From Cryomorpha ignava (lineage in GTDB: Bacteria; Bacteroidota; Bacteroidia; Flavobacteriales_D; Cryomorphaceae): DNA of 64,000 nucleotides. The stretch covers positions 62,001-126,000 of the forward strand of contig NZ_JAAGVY010000007.1 of assembly GCF_010686655.1 (NCBI RefSeq). Direction: 5' to 3'. Below are positions 47,860 to 57,534 of this stretch, piece by piece. The position numbers and the translations under genes are program-made. The notes under the pieces were generated by a model. That model searched no databases. It worked only from the letters and a program-made list of their open reading frames with translations, and had not been told where the DNA came from. Each line of letters begins with the position of its first letter. Within the stretch, counting starts at the first letter, position 1.

Positions 47860-48468
47860 CTATGACATCGAATTCTTATACATAGTAAAGAATAAGAAAG
47901 GTAAGAATCCAAAGGCGAAAAGAAAAGTTCCCAATACTAGAAGTATATTTGCTCCCTGCAAATGAAAGAACTTAAACAAGATTGAAATTCCTATAATCGC
48001 TACAGAGGAAAAACCCAATATAAATTTCATTTTCTCAGTCAATGTTCGAGAAATTGCTACTTTATAGCGATCCAAAGCTAGGAGTGGCATGAACACCAAA
48101 AACAACAGAACAAGGCCTGTAATAGATAGCACATTGGCCAAAGGATAATGAAGTAGTTTAAAGGTAATGCCAATAGTTAAAATTAATGCACCGATAAATC
48201 CGATGCTGTACATGAGCTTTTTCATAATAATGATACGGTTTGAGTTAAGTAAAAAAAGAGTACGATTTTCTAATTGCTTTAAGCCATGCGGCGCGAGGTC
48301 ATTTATGGCTTCATTTAAAAGTTGATCAAAGGACTTTCCTCTTCCGTGTTGGGTTTCTATTACGCAACATAGATGATCAACAATATCGTTTTGTAAAGAC
48401 TCCATGCCAACGCCTGCAGTCTTTACTGTGTTATAGACATATTCTTCCTGTTCAACAGTGAGTTTCAT
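47860..48468 (-). CDS. Membrane protein with two GldL-like transmembrane motifs
   Basis: The 202-residue protein has a helical N-terminal domain (1-75) similar in layout to the HAAS-type region found beside PadR regulators, then four membrane helices. Two copies of one motif occur: FKLLHYPLA (103-111) and FKFFHLQGA (165-173), each after a helix and followed by a second helix. GldL has FKIQHWPFA in the same position. Its function is unknown. The start overlaps the padR-type stop by the ATGA arrangement. Confidence 0.75.
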   Translation of the reverse strand: MKLTVEQEEYVYNTVKTAGVGMESLQNDIVDHLCCVIETQHGRGKSFDQLLNEAINDLAPHGLKQLENRTLFLLNSNRIIIMKKLMYSIGFIGALILTIGITFKLLHYPLANVLSITGLVLLFLVFMPLLALDRYKVAISRTLTEKMKFILGFSSVAIIGISILFKFFHLQGANILLVLGTFLFAFGFLPFLFFTMYKNSMS

Positions 48469-48803
48469 GCAAACTTTGTTTCGTTAAATACCAGTACATT
48501 CAGCGTAGCCATAAAGTCCTTTAGCTCCTTCAGGTATGTTATTTTTTCTTCATTTCCTTTGGGAGTAAGGGTATAATACTTTCGCACCCGTTTGCCAATG
48601 TACTCTTCTTCAAAAGTGACTAGCCCGTCTTTGGTCATTTTCTGCAAAGCGGGATACAATGAGCCGTCTTTCAGCAATACCTTGTCATCAGACAGCTCCT
48701 TCACAATTTGAGAAATTTCATATCCATACATTCTCTTATTTTCCGATAGTAGATTAAGAATAATGGCTGATAAGGTACCTTTTAATAGTTCTTTTGAATA
48801 CAT
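48465..48803 (-). CDS. PadR-family transcriptional regulator
   Basis: The 112-residue protein is a winged-helix regulator: MYSKELLKGTLSAIILNLLSE, MYGYEISQIVKE, LKDGSLYPALQKMTKDGLV, KRVRKYYTLTPKG. PadR proteins usually repress their own operon, here shared with the membrane protein. The ATG at 48803 is chosen because it matches the family start; the promoter box ends only 4 nt upstream, so the message may be leaderless. Confidence 0.9.
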   Translation of the reverse strand: MYSKELLKGTLSAIILNLLSENKRMYGYEISQIVKELSDDKVLLKDGSLYPALQKMTKDGLVTFEEEYIGKRVRKYYTLTPKGNEEKITYLKELKDFMATLNVLVFNETKFA

Positions 48804-48807
48804 AGGA

Positions 48808-48839
48808 CAAATATATATAGAATAGTAATACATCACAAA
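48808..48839 (-). promoter_or_regulatory. Promoter of the padR-type operon
   Basis: On the minus strand TTTG, 20 nt, TATATTTG (exact consensus), ending four bases before the ATG. Confidence 0.8.
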
Positions 48840-48967
48840 TCTATGTATTATATTTTTCAGAATATTTAACTTTGAAATGAATAAATCATTGAAAAACAAA
48901 CTGTTAAATAAAATTGTTAATTCGATAATAAAATTTGATATGGGAATCGATTGATTGAATTTGTATT

Positions 48968-50287
48968 CTATCGCAAAACAACCAATCGCTCAGTATCCAG
49001 CTTAAGCAAGAAAAAGAGTAAAATGGTAAAGCCCCAAAGCGATGACCCTCCGTAGCTGAAAAAGGGAAGCGGAATGCCGATAACGGGAGCCAAACCTATG
49101 GCCATACCTACATTTATAAGCAGGTGCATGAAGAATATACAAGCTACTGAATAACCGTAAATCCGGGTAAAATTAGATCGTTGCCTTTCAGCGATAAAAA
49201 TTAGCCGCAGCATGAGCGTTACAAAAACAGCTATTACAAATGTGCTTCCCAAAAAACCCCACTCTTCGCCAATAGTGCAAAAGATAAAATCTGTGCTCTG
49301 CATGGGCACATACTTAAATTTGGTGAGCGTACCATCTAAATATCCTTTTCCTGAAAAACCGCCCGAACCGATAGCCGTTTTAGATTGCTTTACATTGTAT
49401 CCCGCACCTTGCGGATCTTCGGCGAGACCAAGCAAAATGTTGATTCTGATTTTTTGGTGCGGCTCTAAAACATTTTCGAAAACCTGATCTAAGGTTCCTA
49501 TAAAGAGCAGGCTGCCGGCCACTGTTCCTATTAAGAGTAAATAGTTTCTTCGGCGAAAGCGTGGAAGTACAAAGCGCCTGATGCCAAAGAAAATCAGCAC
49601 GGCAGCAATCACCAGGAATATCATTAGAAAATAATGACCCGGTAGTTCAAGCCCAAAATACGATAGGGTAGTGGCTTTGAGCACGAGAGAGAGCACAGCC
49701 AGCACAATCGCTAAAAGCCCTAGTAGCAAAATATTTCCCGAAAGGCCTTCACGATACATTACAAAAATATAGGCCGTAAATACAAGGACAGTTCCTGTAT
49801 CTGGCTGAAGCATAATAAGAAGAGTAGGGAGTATGAGAATTGCTACCGCTGTAAGCTTGGTCTTAAAATCGACGATTTTAATATTGACCTGGCTGAGGTA
49901 ATAGGCCAGCATAAGGCTTATACCGAGCTTTGAAAACTCACTTGGTTGAATACCAAAGCTTCCAAAACCAAACCACGCCTTTGCTCCATTTACTTCTTTC
50001 CCAAAAATGAGTACCAGAACCAGCAATAAGGTTGTTATCCCATAAATAACAGGTGATGCCCGCCTGATAAACTCTCCGTCAAAAAGCATAATTAAGAAAG
50101 CGAGCACACAGGCTGTGATTATCCAGATAAACTGTTTTCCATATTCTTGCGAGGCATCAAACATAGACTGATGGTCTGCATTATAGCTGGCAGAATAAAT
50201 ATTAAACCAGCCCATAAGCATTAAGCCCACGTAAAGCAATACGGTGAACCAATCCAAATTTCTAAGTACGTTTCCTTTTCTGTGCAT
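48968..50287 (-). CDS. rodA: Peptidoglycan glycosyltransferase RodA
   Basis: RodA is the SEDS glycan polymerase of cell elongation and works with PBP2. The 439-residue protein has about ten membrane helices, a central loop with WFGFGSFGIQPSEFSKLG (including SEFxK) and the end motifs LPFFSYGGSSL. It starts just after mrdA (1 bp gap) and belongs to the mre cluster. Confidence 0.95.
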   Translation of the reverse strand: MHRKGNVLRNLDWFTVLLYVGLMLMGWFNIYSASYNADHQSMFDASQEYGKQFIWIITACVLAFLIMLFDGEFIRRASPVIYGITTLLLVLVLIFGKEVNGAKAWFGFGSFGIQPSEFSKLGISLMLAYYLSQVNIKIVDFKTKLTAVAILILPTLLIMLQPDTGTVLVFTAYIFVMYREGLSGNILLLGLLAIVLAVLSLVLKATTLSYFGLELPGHYFLMIFLVIAAVLIFFGIRRFVLPRFRRRNYLLLIGTVAGSLLFIGTLDQVFENVLEPHQKIRINILLGLAEDPQGAGYNVKQSKTAIGSGGFSGKGYLDGTLTKFKYVPMQSTDFIFCTIGEEWGFLGSTFVIAVFVTLMLRLIFIAERQRSNFTRIYGYSVACIFFMHLLINVGMAIGLAPVIGIPLPFFSYGGSSLWGFTILLFFLLKLDTERLVVLR

Positions 50288-50288
50288 A

Positions 50289-52097
50289 TTAATGATTATG
50301 GAGCAGGTCTGCCTCGAGCATTCTTGTTTCTATTCTCGGGCGAGTTATCGTATCGGTAAGATATTGTTCAATCATTAGGCTCGTAATTGGCGCAGCCCAT
50401 GTAGATCCAAAACCTACGTTTTCTACATATACGGCTATAGCAATTTTAGGGTCATCTTTTGGCGCGAAAGCTATAAATATCGAATGGTCTTTTCCATGCG
50501 GATTCTGTGCAGTTCCCGTCTTTCCGCATACTTCTATATCTTTACTAAAACGCACCCCCCTTCCGGTTCCAGATTCTATTACGCGGTACATTCCTTCTAT
50601 TACCATTTCAAAATTTTCTTTCGAAATTCCGGTTACGTGTTTCTGGGTGTAAATACTGTCGGTAATTGCTTCGCCATCTATTTCTTTGATTACGTGCGGA
50701 GTATAATACCAGCCACGATTTGCAATAGCCGCCGTAAAATTGGCCACTTGCAATGGAGTAATCCCGAGTTCTCCCTGCCCAATTGCGAGAGAAATAACGG
50801 TATGAGCATTCCATCTGTTTCTTCCGTAAAACTTGTCGTAATAGGTAGAGGCGGGAACAAATCCACTTACCTCGCTCGTCATATCTACCATAAGTCTCGA
50901 TCCGAGGCCAAACTTGGCTAAGTGTTCTCGCCATATCGTATAGCCTTCTTCGCTGGTGGGATACTTGTCGAGTATTCGCTTGAATACGTTGCAGTAATAA
51001 GCATTGCAACTTGTCTGAATAGAAAAGAGTAAGCTTACGGGCGATGCATGGGCATGGCATCCCAACCTTCTACCCGCATAATAATAGCCACCGTGGCACG
51101 AGAAAGATGTGTTTTCGTCAATTACTTTTTCGTCGAGTCCTATTAAACCTTGTAAAAGTTTGAAAGTGGAGCCTGGCGGATACCGCGCCATCAATGCCCG
51201 GTTGAATAAGGGTTTTAAGGTATCTTCGCTCAATGCCTTATAGTTTTTTCCGCGTACGCGACCCACCAAAAGGTTTGGGTCATAATTTGGATTGGTAATC
51301 AAACAAAGAATTTCTCCCGTGGCGGGCTCAATTGCCACAATACTTCCGCGTTTGTTTTTCATCAGCTTTTCGCCATAAGCCTGCAGCTGAAGATCAAGGC
51401 TAGATGTTAAATTTTTTCCCACTGTAGCTAACGTATCATATTGTCCGTCGGCAAAGCTTCCCTGCTCATTGTTGTGTACATCTACCAGCACCAATCTCTT
51501 TCCGCGTTTGCCGCGAAGAGGTTCTTCGTAAATACTTTCTATTCCATTGGCACCAATGTAATCTCCGCGTTGGTAGTAATTGTTTTTCTCAATTATCGAA
51601 GGCGTTACTTCGCTTACGTAACCCATGGTGTGAGCGGCTATAGGTTCGGGATAATAGCGAAGTGTACGCGGCTGCCCGTAAAAGCCAGGAAACCGATATA
51701 GATTTTCAGCAATATCAACATATAGCGCAGCAGGTATTTGCTTGGCAAATGCGGTGGGCTTATATCTGCTGTATTTTCGGGCAGCGTTGATTTTGGCATT
51801 AAATTCTGCGGTGTCTATTTCCAGAAGCGCACAGAAAGCTAGCGTATCAATATTTTTCATATCGCGCGGTATCACCATCAGGTCATACACTGCCGTATTT
51901 GACACGAGCAGCTCGCCATTTCTATCGTAAATAAGACCCCTTGCGGGATATTCTGTTATAACCCGCTCTGAAGCACTTGCCGCCATAACTTTCCATTCCT
52001 CATCTACTACCTGAAGAAAAAATAGGCGCAGGGAAAAGATGAGGCCTATGGTGATAAAGATTATGACAATTACAAATTTTCTGTCACTCAGATTCAT
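50289..52097 (-). CDS. mrdA: Penicillin-binding protein 2
   Basis: PBP2 is the transpeptidase partner of RodA. An N-terminal membrane helix (about 9-28) leads to a dimerisation domain (YPARGLIYDRNGE) and the transpeptidase with PPGSTFK (catalytic Ser), SQTSCN and KTGTAQ. Length 602 aa is normal. It overlaps mreD by 4 bp. Confidence 0.96.
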   Translation of the reverse strand: MNLSDRKFVIVIIFITIGLIFSLRLFFLQVVDEEWKVMAASASERVITEYPARGLIYDRNGELLVSNTAVYDLMVIPRDMKNIDTLAFCALLEIDTAEFNAKINAARKYSRYKPTAFAKQIPAALYVDIAENLYRFPGFYGQPRTLRYYPEPIAAHTMGYVSEVTPSIIEKNNYYQRGDYIGANGIESIYEEPLRGKRGKRLVLVDVHNNEQGSFADGQYDTLATVGKNLTSSLDLQLQAYGEKLMKNKRGSIVAIEPATGEILCLITNPNYDPNLLVGRVRGKNYKALSEDTLKPLFNRALMARYPPGSTFKLLQGLIGLDEKVIDENTSFSCHGGYYYAGRRLGCHAHASPVSLLFSIQTSCNAYYCNVFKRILDKYPTSEEGYTIWREHLAKFGLGSRLMVDMTSEVSGFVPASTYYDKFYGRNRWNAHTVISLAIGQGELGITPLQVANFTAAIANRGWYYTPHVIKEIDGEAITDSIYTQKHVTGISKENFEMVIEGMYRVIESGTGRGVRFSKDIEVCGKTGTAQNPHGKDHSIFIAFAPKDDPKIAIAVYVENVGFGSTWAAPITSLMIEQYLTDTITRPRIETRMLEADLLHNH

Positions 52098-52621
52098 ATC
52101 TGTCTTGATGACCTTTTGGTCACTATAAAGTATTGACTAATAATGGTTAAGAGCAAGGTGAAGATTGTGCTCAATACGACGCGCAAAAAGGTATTAAAAA
52201 ACCCTTTGAACGAATATACCTCAACGAAAAATAACCATAAATGGTGTATGAGAATTAAAACTGCGGCATATTTTATAAACCAGGTTAGTCCAAAATCTTG
52301 AATTCCCGGTCTCTGGCCGTATTCATATCCGTCGCGCGGTGCAATTCCTTTTAGGTATAGCGGGCGAATGTATGCAATCAGAACACAAGCTGATGCGTGA
52401 ATACCCAGCGTATTTGTAAACATATCTATAGTGAGGCCAAGCACCAAACCGATAAGAAGCTCAAGCCAGCGTGGCGTTTCCAGAGGCAGCATAAGCAAAA
52501 ACAGAATATATAAATAAGGGATTGCCATTCCCTGCCAAAGGTTTACCTCGTTTAGAATTAATCCTTGAAGCAAAACAAGAAATACAAATCGACCGATATT
52601 TTTTAGAATCTCACTGGCCAT
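52094..52621 (-). CDS. mreD: Rod shape-determining membrane protein MreD
   Basis: MreD is a small polytopic membrane protein of the elongasome. The 175 residues contain about five membrane helices and show GLVLGLTIDMFTNTLGIHA, the family's most recognisable segment, split across residues 57-75. Identification rests mainly on hydrophobic profile and position between mreC and mrdA. It overlaps mreC by 11 bp. Confidence 0.88.
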   Translation of the reverse strand: MASEILKNIGRFVFLVLLQGLILNEVNLWQGMAIPYLYILFLLMLPLETPRWLELLIGLVLGLTIDMFTNTLGIHASACVLIAYIRPLYLKGIAPRDGYEYGQRPGIQDFGLTWFIKYAAVLILIHHLWLFFVEVYSFKGFFNTFLRVVLSTIFTLLLTIISQYFIVTKRSSRQI

Positions 52622-53447
52622 CTTCTTCTGTTGTTGCTTCTATTTCGAGTTGCTCTTCTTTGAGCAGGTTTTCAACGACATATACATAGCGAATCTTGCT
52701 AAAGTCATTGAAAAGTTCAATGCGTATTTTGTGAAAATTAGTTCCCTCCTTGGCTTCTACATCGCTAACGATCCCCACGCTTATACCGCGCGGATATATG
52801 GCTGAAGAGCCTCTTGTAATAATAGTATCGCCTATATGGACGTCGGCATGTCGAGGTACATCATTCAGGTATGCATAGCGAAAATCTCTACCATCCCAGC
52901 GAAGTAATCCGAAATTTCCGGTACGCTGAAGCTCCGCACTTGCAGTAAACTTTAGGTTTATGATGGGCAAAACGGTGCTAAAATGCTCTGACACATCCTT
53001 TACCACACCAACGAGGCCTCGTTTATTCACCACACCCATTTCCGGTTTTAAACCTTCTACCCTGCCCTTGTTAATGGTAAGGTAATTGAGTTGCTTATTG
53101 ATAGAACTGTTAACTACCTGTGCAGATTTTGATCGGTATTTTCGCTCGCGCAATGTATCGTTGATCATTACAAAATGATCATTTACGTTAACAAAATTAC
53201 TCTTGAGTCTATTGCGTAGTTCTTCGTTTTCAGCAGAGAGTTCGTCGTTTTCTCGCTGCAATTCAATATATTCAGTAACATTTCCTTTCCATTTATAAAT
53301 CGTTCCAATCAATCTGTTTGACGAATTTACAAAGCTGGCCTCATGGAATGAGTTATTTTTATAAATCATCCAAAAGCACAAGACCTGAAGCCCAAGAAAA
53401 AACAGGAAAATGTGGTATTTAACCAGGAATTGGATAAAATTCCGCAT
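52611..53447 (-). CDS. mreC: Rod shape-determining protein MreC
   Basis: MreC links MreB filaments to the periplasmic wall synthases. The 278-residue product has one membrane helix (about 11-28), a coiled coil (about 58-85), and the beta-barrel domain beginning at NKGRVEGLKPEMGVVNKRGLVG across residues 125-147. It overlaps mreD. Confidence 0.92.
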   Translation of the reverse strand: MRNFIQFLVKYHIFLFFLGLQVLCFWMIYKNNSFHEASFVNSSNRLIGTIYKWKGNVTEYIELQRENDELSAENEELRNRLKSNFVNVNDHFVMINDTLRERKYRSKSAQVVNSSINKQLNYLTINKGRVEGLKPEMGVVNKRGLVGVVKDVSEHFSTVLPIINLKFTASAELQRTGNFGLLRWDGRDFRYAYLNDVPRHADVHIGDTIITRGSSAIYPRGISVGIVSDVEAKEGTNFHKIRIELFNDFSKIRYVYVVENLLKEEQLEIEATTEEDGQ

Positions 53448-53468
53448 TGGGCTTTAATGATTAAAAGG

Positions 53469-54494
53469 TTAGTCGCGCATAAGAAATTGGAAGCGATCAA
53501 TATTTTTAAGGGCTATTCCCGTACCTCTCGCAACAGCCCTAAGGGGGTCTTCAGCAATATGTACAGGTAATTTAGTTTTCAATGAAATCCTTTTGTCCAA
53601 ACCGCGCAGCATAGACCCTCCGCCGGCAAGGTATATTCCTGTGCGGTAAATATCTGCCGATAGCTCGGGTGGTGTTTGTTCCAATGCGCTCAAAATTGCT
53701 TCTTCTATTTTTGAAATGGACTTGTCAAGAGCGTGCGCTATTTCGGTATATGAAACATGGATTTCTTTTGGAATACCAGTCATAAGGTCTCTACCGCGTA
53801 CGGCAAAATCTTCCGGTGGATCTTCCAAATCGGTTATTGCAGCACCCACCTCGATTTTAATCTGCTCGGCTGTGCGTTCTCCAACCAAAATATTGTGCTG
53901 GCGACGCATATATTCTTCAATATCGCTTGTAAACTCATCACCGGCGACGCGTATATTTTTATCGCAAACTATACCGCCAAGGGCAATTACAGCTATCTCG
54001 CTAGTACCACCACCTATGTCAATAATCATATTTCCCATAGGCTCTTCCACATCTATGCCAATACCAATTGCGGCAGCCATAGGTTCGTGAATAAGGTACA
54101 CGTCTTTTGCACCAGCGTGCTCTGCCGAGTCGCGAACGGCTCGTTTTTCTACTTCAGTGATACCAGATGGAATACAAATGACCATCCGCAAAGAAGGGGT
54201 GAAGAAAGATTTTCCGGGTTTAATCATTTTGATCATTCCGCGTATCATGGCTTCAGCAGCCTGAAAGTCGGCAATGACACCATCTTTCAATGGCCTCACT
54301 GTCTTGATGTTTTCGTGGGTTTTGCCGTGCATTTGTTGCGCCATACGGCCAATGGCAATAATTTTACCAGTGGTTCTGTCTATGGCTACAATAGAAGGTT
54401 CGTCAACTACAACCTTGTCGTTGTAAATTATTAAGGTATTCGCCGTTCCAAGGTCAATGGCGATTTCCTGGGTAAAAAAGTTAAAGAGGCCCAT
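53469..54494 (-). CDS. mreB: Actin-like cell-shape protein MreB
   Basis: MreB polymerises under the inner membrane and positions wall synthesis in rods. The ATPase motifs are IDLGTANTLI (phosphate 1), IDIGGGTSEIAVI (phosphate 2) and AGGGSMLRGLD (adenosine). The N-terminal amphipathic stretch MGLFNFF fits membrane binding. It follows purH by 21 bp. Confidence 0.97.
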   Translation of the reverse strand: MGLFNFFTQEIAIDLGTANTLIIYNDKVVVDEPSIVAIDRTTGKIIAIGRMAQQMHGKTHENIKTVRPLKDGVIADFQAAEAMIRGMIKMIKPGKSFFTPSLRMVICIPSGITEVEKRAVRDSAEHAGAKDVYLIHEPMAAAIGIGIDVEEPMGNMIIDIGGGTSEIAVIALGGIVCDKNIRVAGDEFTSDIEEYMRRQHNILVGERTAEQIKIEVGAAITDLEDPPEDFAVRGRDLMTGIPKEIHVSYTEIAHALDKSISKIEEAILSALEQTPPELSADIYRTGIYLAGGGSMLRGLDKRISLKTKLPVHIAEDPLRAVARGTGIALKNIDRFQFLMRD

Positions 54495-54515
54495 GTGTGA
54501 ATTTCGTTGCTAAAA

Positions 54516-56039
54516 TTAGTGCTTAAAATGTCTTGTACCAGTAAATACCATTGCAATTCCATTTTCGTTACAATAATCAATAGAAAGTTTATCTTTTATT
54601 GATCCACCGGGTTGAATTACCGCATTTACTCCTTCTTTACCGGCTATTTCTACACAATCGGGGAAGGGAAAAAACGCATCTGATGCCATAACGGAATCTT
54701 TCAGGTCAAAGCCAAAATGTTTTGCTTTGATAATGGCTTGCATAAGCGCGTCTACACGCGATGTTTGACCGGTTCCGCTAGCGAGTAACTGGTTGTTTTT
54801 GGCAAGCACAATTGTATTCGATTTAGTGTGTTTGCAGATTTTGGAAGCAAATTCCAAATCAAGCAATTGCGCATCGGTCGGCTTTTTGTTCGTTACAAAT
54901 TCAAAACCAGCTTTCTGATCTGTCTCACCATCTTTTTCTTGCCAAAGTACGCCGTTCAATGCTGTACGCAAGGTGATGGAAGGAAACTCACTTTCTATTT
55001 GAACCAGGATAATTCGATTCTTTTTTGATTTTAGTAGCTCCAGAGCTTCCTCATCATATCCCGGGGCAATGACCACTTCGCAAAAAAGCTTGTTGATTGC
55101 TGAGGCTGTTTCGGCATCAATTTTCCTATTGGAAATAAGTACTCCTCCAAAAGCAGATGTAGGATCGCCGGCTAAGGCATCTCTATAAGCATCTGCAAGT
55201 TTTTTTCGAGTTGCAACGCCGCAGGCATTGTTGTGCTTCATTACTACAAAAGTGGGGTCACTTTCGTGAAATTCGCCCATAAGCTGCACAGCTGCATCTA
55301 CATCAAGCAAGTTATTGTAAGACAACTCTTTGCCGTGAAGTTGATCAAAAACTTCTTCCAAGTCACCATAAAAACGGCCTTGTTGATGCGGGTTTTCACC
55401 GTATCGAAGCGACGTGAACTCTGACTCACTCACTTTAAGGGAAGCAGATTCTTCACCTTCCATAAAGTAGCCGTAAATCGCTGCATCGTAATGCGAACTA
55501 ATATCGAAAGCCTCGGCGGCCATCTGCTTTCGGTCTGAAAGGCTCGTGGATCCGTCATTTCCATCCAGCAAATCAAGTAAAATGTCATAATATTCCATTC
55601 CGGGAATAATCATTACATCTTTAAAATTTTTGGCGGCAGCCCTGATTAAAGAAATACCACCAATATCAATTTTCTCAATGATTTCCTGTTCGGAAGCTCC
55701 CGAAGCAAGGGTTTCTTCAAAAGGATAAAGATCTACAATCACTAAATCTATTTGCGGAATAGCGTACTCTTCTAATTGAGCAATATCGCTATCCTCTTCC
55801 CGGCGACCGAGAATGCCACCAAAGATTTTTGGATGGAGGGTTTTAACCCGTCCACCCAATATGCTGGGGTAATCTGTTAAGTCTTCAACGGCATTTACCG
55901 GAATATTCAATCCTCTGATAAAGTCTTCGGTTCCGCCGGTGGAGTATAGTACCACACCGAGATCATGTAATTTTTTTATAATGGGTTCAAGGTTGTCCTT
56001 GTGGTAAACAGAGATTAATGCAGATTTTATTGGTGTCAA
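54516..56039 (-). CDS. purH: Bifunctional phosphoribosylaminoimidazolecarboxamide formyltransferase/IMP cyclohydrolase
   Basis: PurH catalyses the last two steps of IMP synthesis. The IMP cyclohydrolase half (first 190 residues) has SVYHKDNLEP, STGGTEDFIRG and GGRVKTLHPKIFGGIL; the AICAR formyltransferase half has SLRYGENPHQQGRF, MKHNNACGVA and FPFPDCVEIA. It heads the mre cluster, an unusual purine neighbour for cell-shape genes but seen in the phylum. CACCTTTG (56093-56100, minus) is a weak -7 candidate. Confidence 0.96.
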   Translation of the reverse strand: MTPIKSALISVYHKDNLEPIIKKLHDLGVVLYSTGGTEDFIRGLNIPVNAVEDLTDYPSILGGRVKTLHPKIFGGILGRREEDSDIAQLEEYAIPQIDLVIVDLYPFEETLASGASEQEIIEKIDIGGISLIRAAAKNFKDVMIIPGMEYYDILLDLLDGNDGSTSLSDRKQMAAEAFDISSHYDAAIYGYFMEGEESASLKVSESEFTSLRYGENPHQQGRFYGDLEEVFDQLHGKELSYNNLLDVDAAVQLMGEFHESDPTFVVMKHNNACGVATRKKLADAYRDALAGDPTSAFGGVLISNRKIDAETASAINKLFCEVVIAPGYDEEALELLKSKKNRIILVQIESEFPSITLRTALNGVLWQEKDGETDQKAGFEFVTNKKPTDAQLLDLEFASKICKHTKSNTIVLAKNNQLLASGTGQTSRVDALMQAIIKAKHFGFDLKDSVMASDAFFPFPDCVEIAGKEGVNAVIQPGGSIKDKLSIDYCNENGIAMVFTGTRHFKH

Positions 56040-56244
56040 GTTGCTTTTTGTTAAGGGAATATCGCATACAATGTTAACAAGAATAATTGGTTCAAAGGTG
56101 CAATTTACTTGGCTATTCCGAAAGTTGTTGATAATTTTAACATACTGTTAATAACGGCGGTTTTTGTATTATTACACGAACGGTAGCTAAGGGTTCGATG
56201 AATGGACTTAATTTTGGGATAAGCCTCCGAAGAAGATCAATAAA

Positions 56245-57504
56245 ATGAAGAAATTTTTAATCTATATTAGATTGCTGCGCGAAGGTGCAACCTTTGCCAT
56301 TAGCGCACTTGTGGTCAATCGCCTGCGCACTTCGCTCTCACTTTTGGGAATTACAATAGGTATTTTTTTAATAATTTCGGTTTTCACCCTAGTTTCGAGT
56401 CTTGAAAAAAGTATCCGTAGCTCTTTTGAGACCCTTGGAGATGACTCTATTTTTATTGAAAAAATGCCTTGGGGGCCCGAAAAGGATGGGGAGTACGCCT
56501 GGTGGGAATATATGCAGCGGCCTAATGTGACTTTTAGGGAAGCACGCCAGCTCAAGGAGCGCATGAATTCGGCAAAAGCTGTTACTTTTCTAGCTTCTAC
56601 ATCCAGAAATCTGGAGCGGAATAAAAATAGTTCAGAAAACACCGTGATCGTCGCAGCAACTGTGGGTTTCGAAAATTTTATTTCGGTCGAAGTTGAGACC
56701 GGGCGTCTGTTTACCCCTATGGAGCTGGAGTCAACGCGGCGGGTTTGCATTTTGGGAAGTGATGTATCGAGCCGCCTTTTTGGCGAAAGCGAAGCACTGG
56801 GGCAATCGGTCAAAATTTCCGGTTTTAGCGCAACTGTTATTGGTGTGCTTCAAAAAGCAGGGTCGGGCGTAATAGGCGGAGGTACAGATGAATGGTGTAT
56901 TGTACCGGTTGAGTTTGGCAGAATGATTATGCAGCTTGATAAGGTAAAAACTCAAATTGCACTCAAGCCAAAAGATTTGGTGAGTTTTGAGGCTCTTGAG
57001 AATGAAGTTATGCAAAATATGCGCAGCATCAGAATGTTACGCCCTACAGAAGAGCGAAACTTTGCGATCAATAAATCGAGTATGCTCAGCAATGGCCTCG
57101 ACGAGCTTTTTGCGATTCTCAATATCGCCGGATTAATCATAGGCGGATTTTCTATCCTGGTAGGTGGATTTAGTATTGCCAACATCATGTTTGTATCGGT
57201 TAGAGAGCGAACAAATATTATAGGTATTCAAAAAGCTTTGGGAGCAAAGCAATGTTTTATTCTGTTTCAGTTTTTATTTGAATCTGTTGCGCTTTGTGTC
57301 TTGGGAGGCGTAATTGGTATGCTACTAATTTTTCTCGGCTCCATTCTCGCTACGGCCATCACTGGTTTTGAGGTAGTGTTAACTTTAAATAATATCTTAA
57401 TCGGACTTGCTTTTTCTGTAGGAATAGGGCTTGTATCGGGAGTAGTACCCGCTTATATGGCCGCACGCCTTGAGCCTGTGGAAGCTATGCGGTCGTCGGG
57501 GTAG
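56245..57504 (+). CDS. FtsX/MacB-type ABC transporter permease
   Basis: The 419-residue protein has four membrane helices: one near the start (about 33-53) and three at the end (about 290-400), with a MacB-like periplasmic domain between. The motifs LRTSLSLLGITIGIFLIISV and SVRERTNIIGIQKALGAK are typical of lipoprotein-release or efflux permeases. No ATPase lies directly beside it; a truncated one is at 58075-58518 and an intact LolD/MacB-type ATPase at 62821. Its substrate is unknown. Confidence 0.88.
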   Translation: MKKFLIYIRLLREGATFAISALVVNRLRTSLSLLGITIGIFLIISVFTLVSSLEKSIRSSFETLGDDSIFIEKMPWGPEKDGEYAWWEYMQRPNVTFREARQLKERMNSAKAVTFLASTSRNLERNKNSSENTVIVAATVGFENFISVEVETGRLFTPMELESTRRVCILGSDVSSRLFGESEALGQSVKISGFSATVIGVLQKAGSGVIGGGTDEWCIVPVEFGRMIMQLDKVKTQIALKPKDLVSFEALENEVMQNMRSIRMLRPTEERNFAINKSSMLSNGLDELFAILNIAGLIIGGFSILVGGFSIANIMFVSVRERTNIIGIQKALGAKQCFILFQFLFESVALCVLGGVIGMLLIFLGSILATAITGFEVVLTLNNILIGLAFSVGIGLVSGVVPAYMAARLEPVEAMRSSG

Positions 57505-57534
57505 CTATCTATCGTTCTACTTGAGTGGTTTTTG

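Noticed and set aside
53757-54434. Plus-strand 225-codon frame inside mreB
   Set aside because: It is the antisense shadow of mreB, whose motifs are complete on the other strand.
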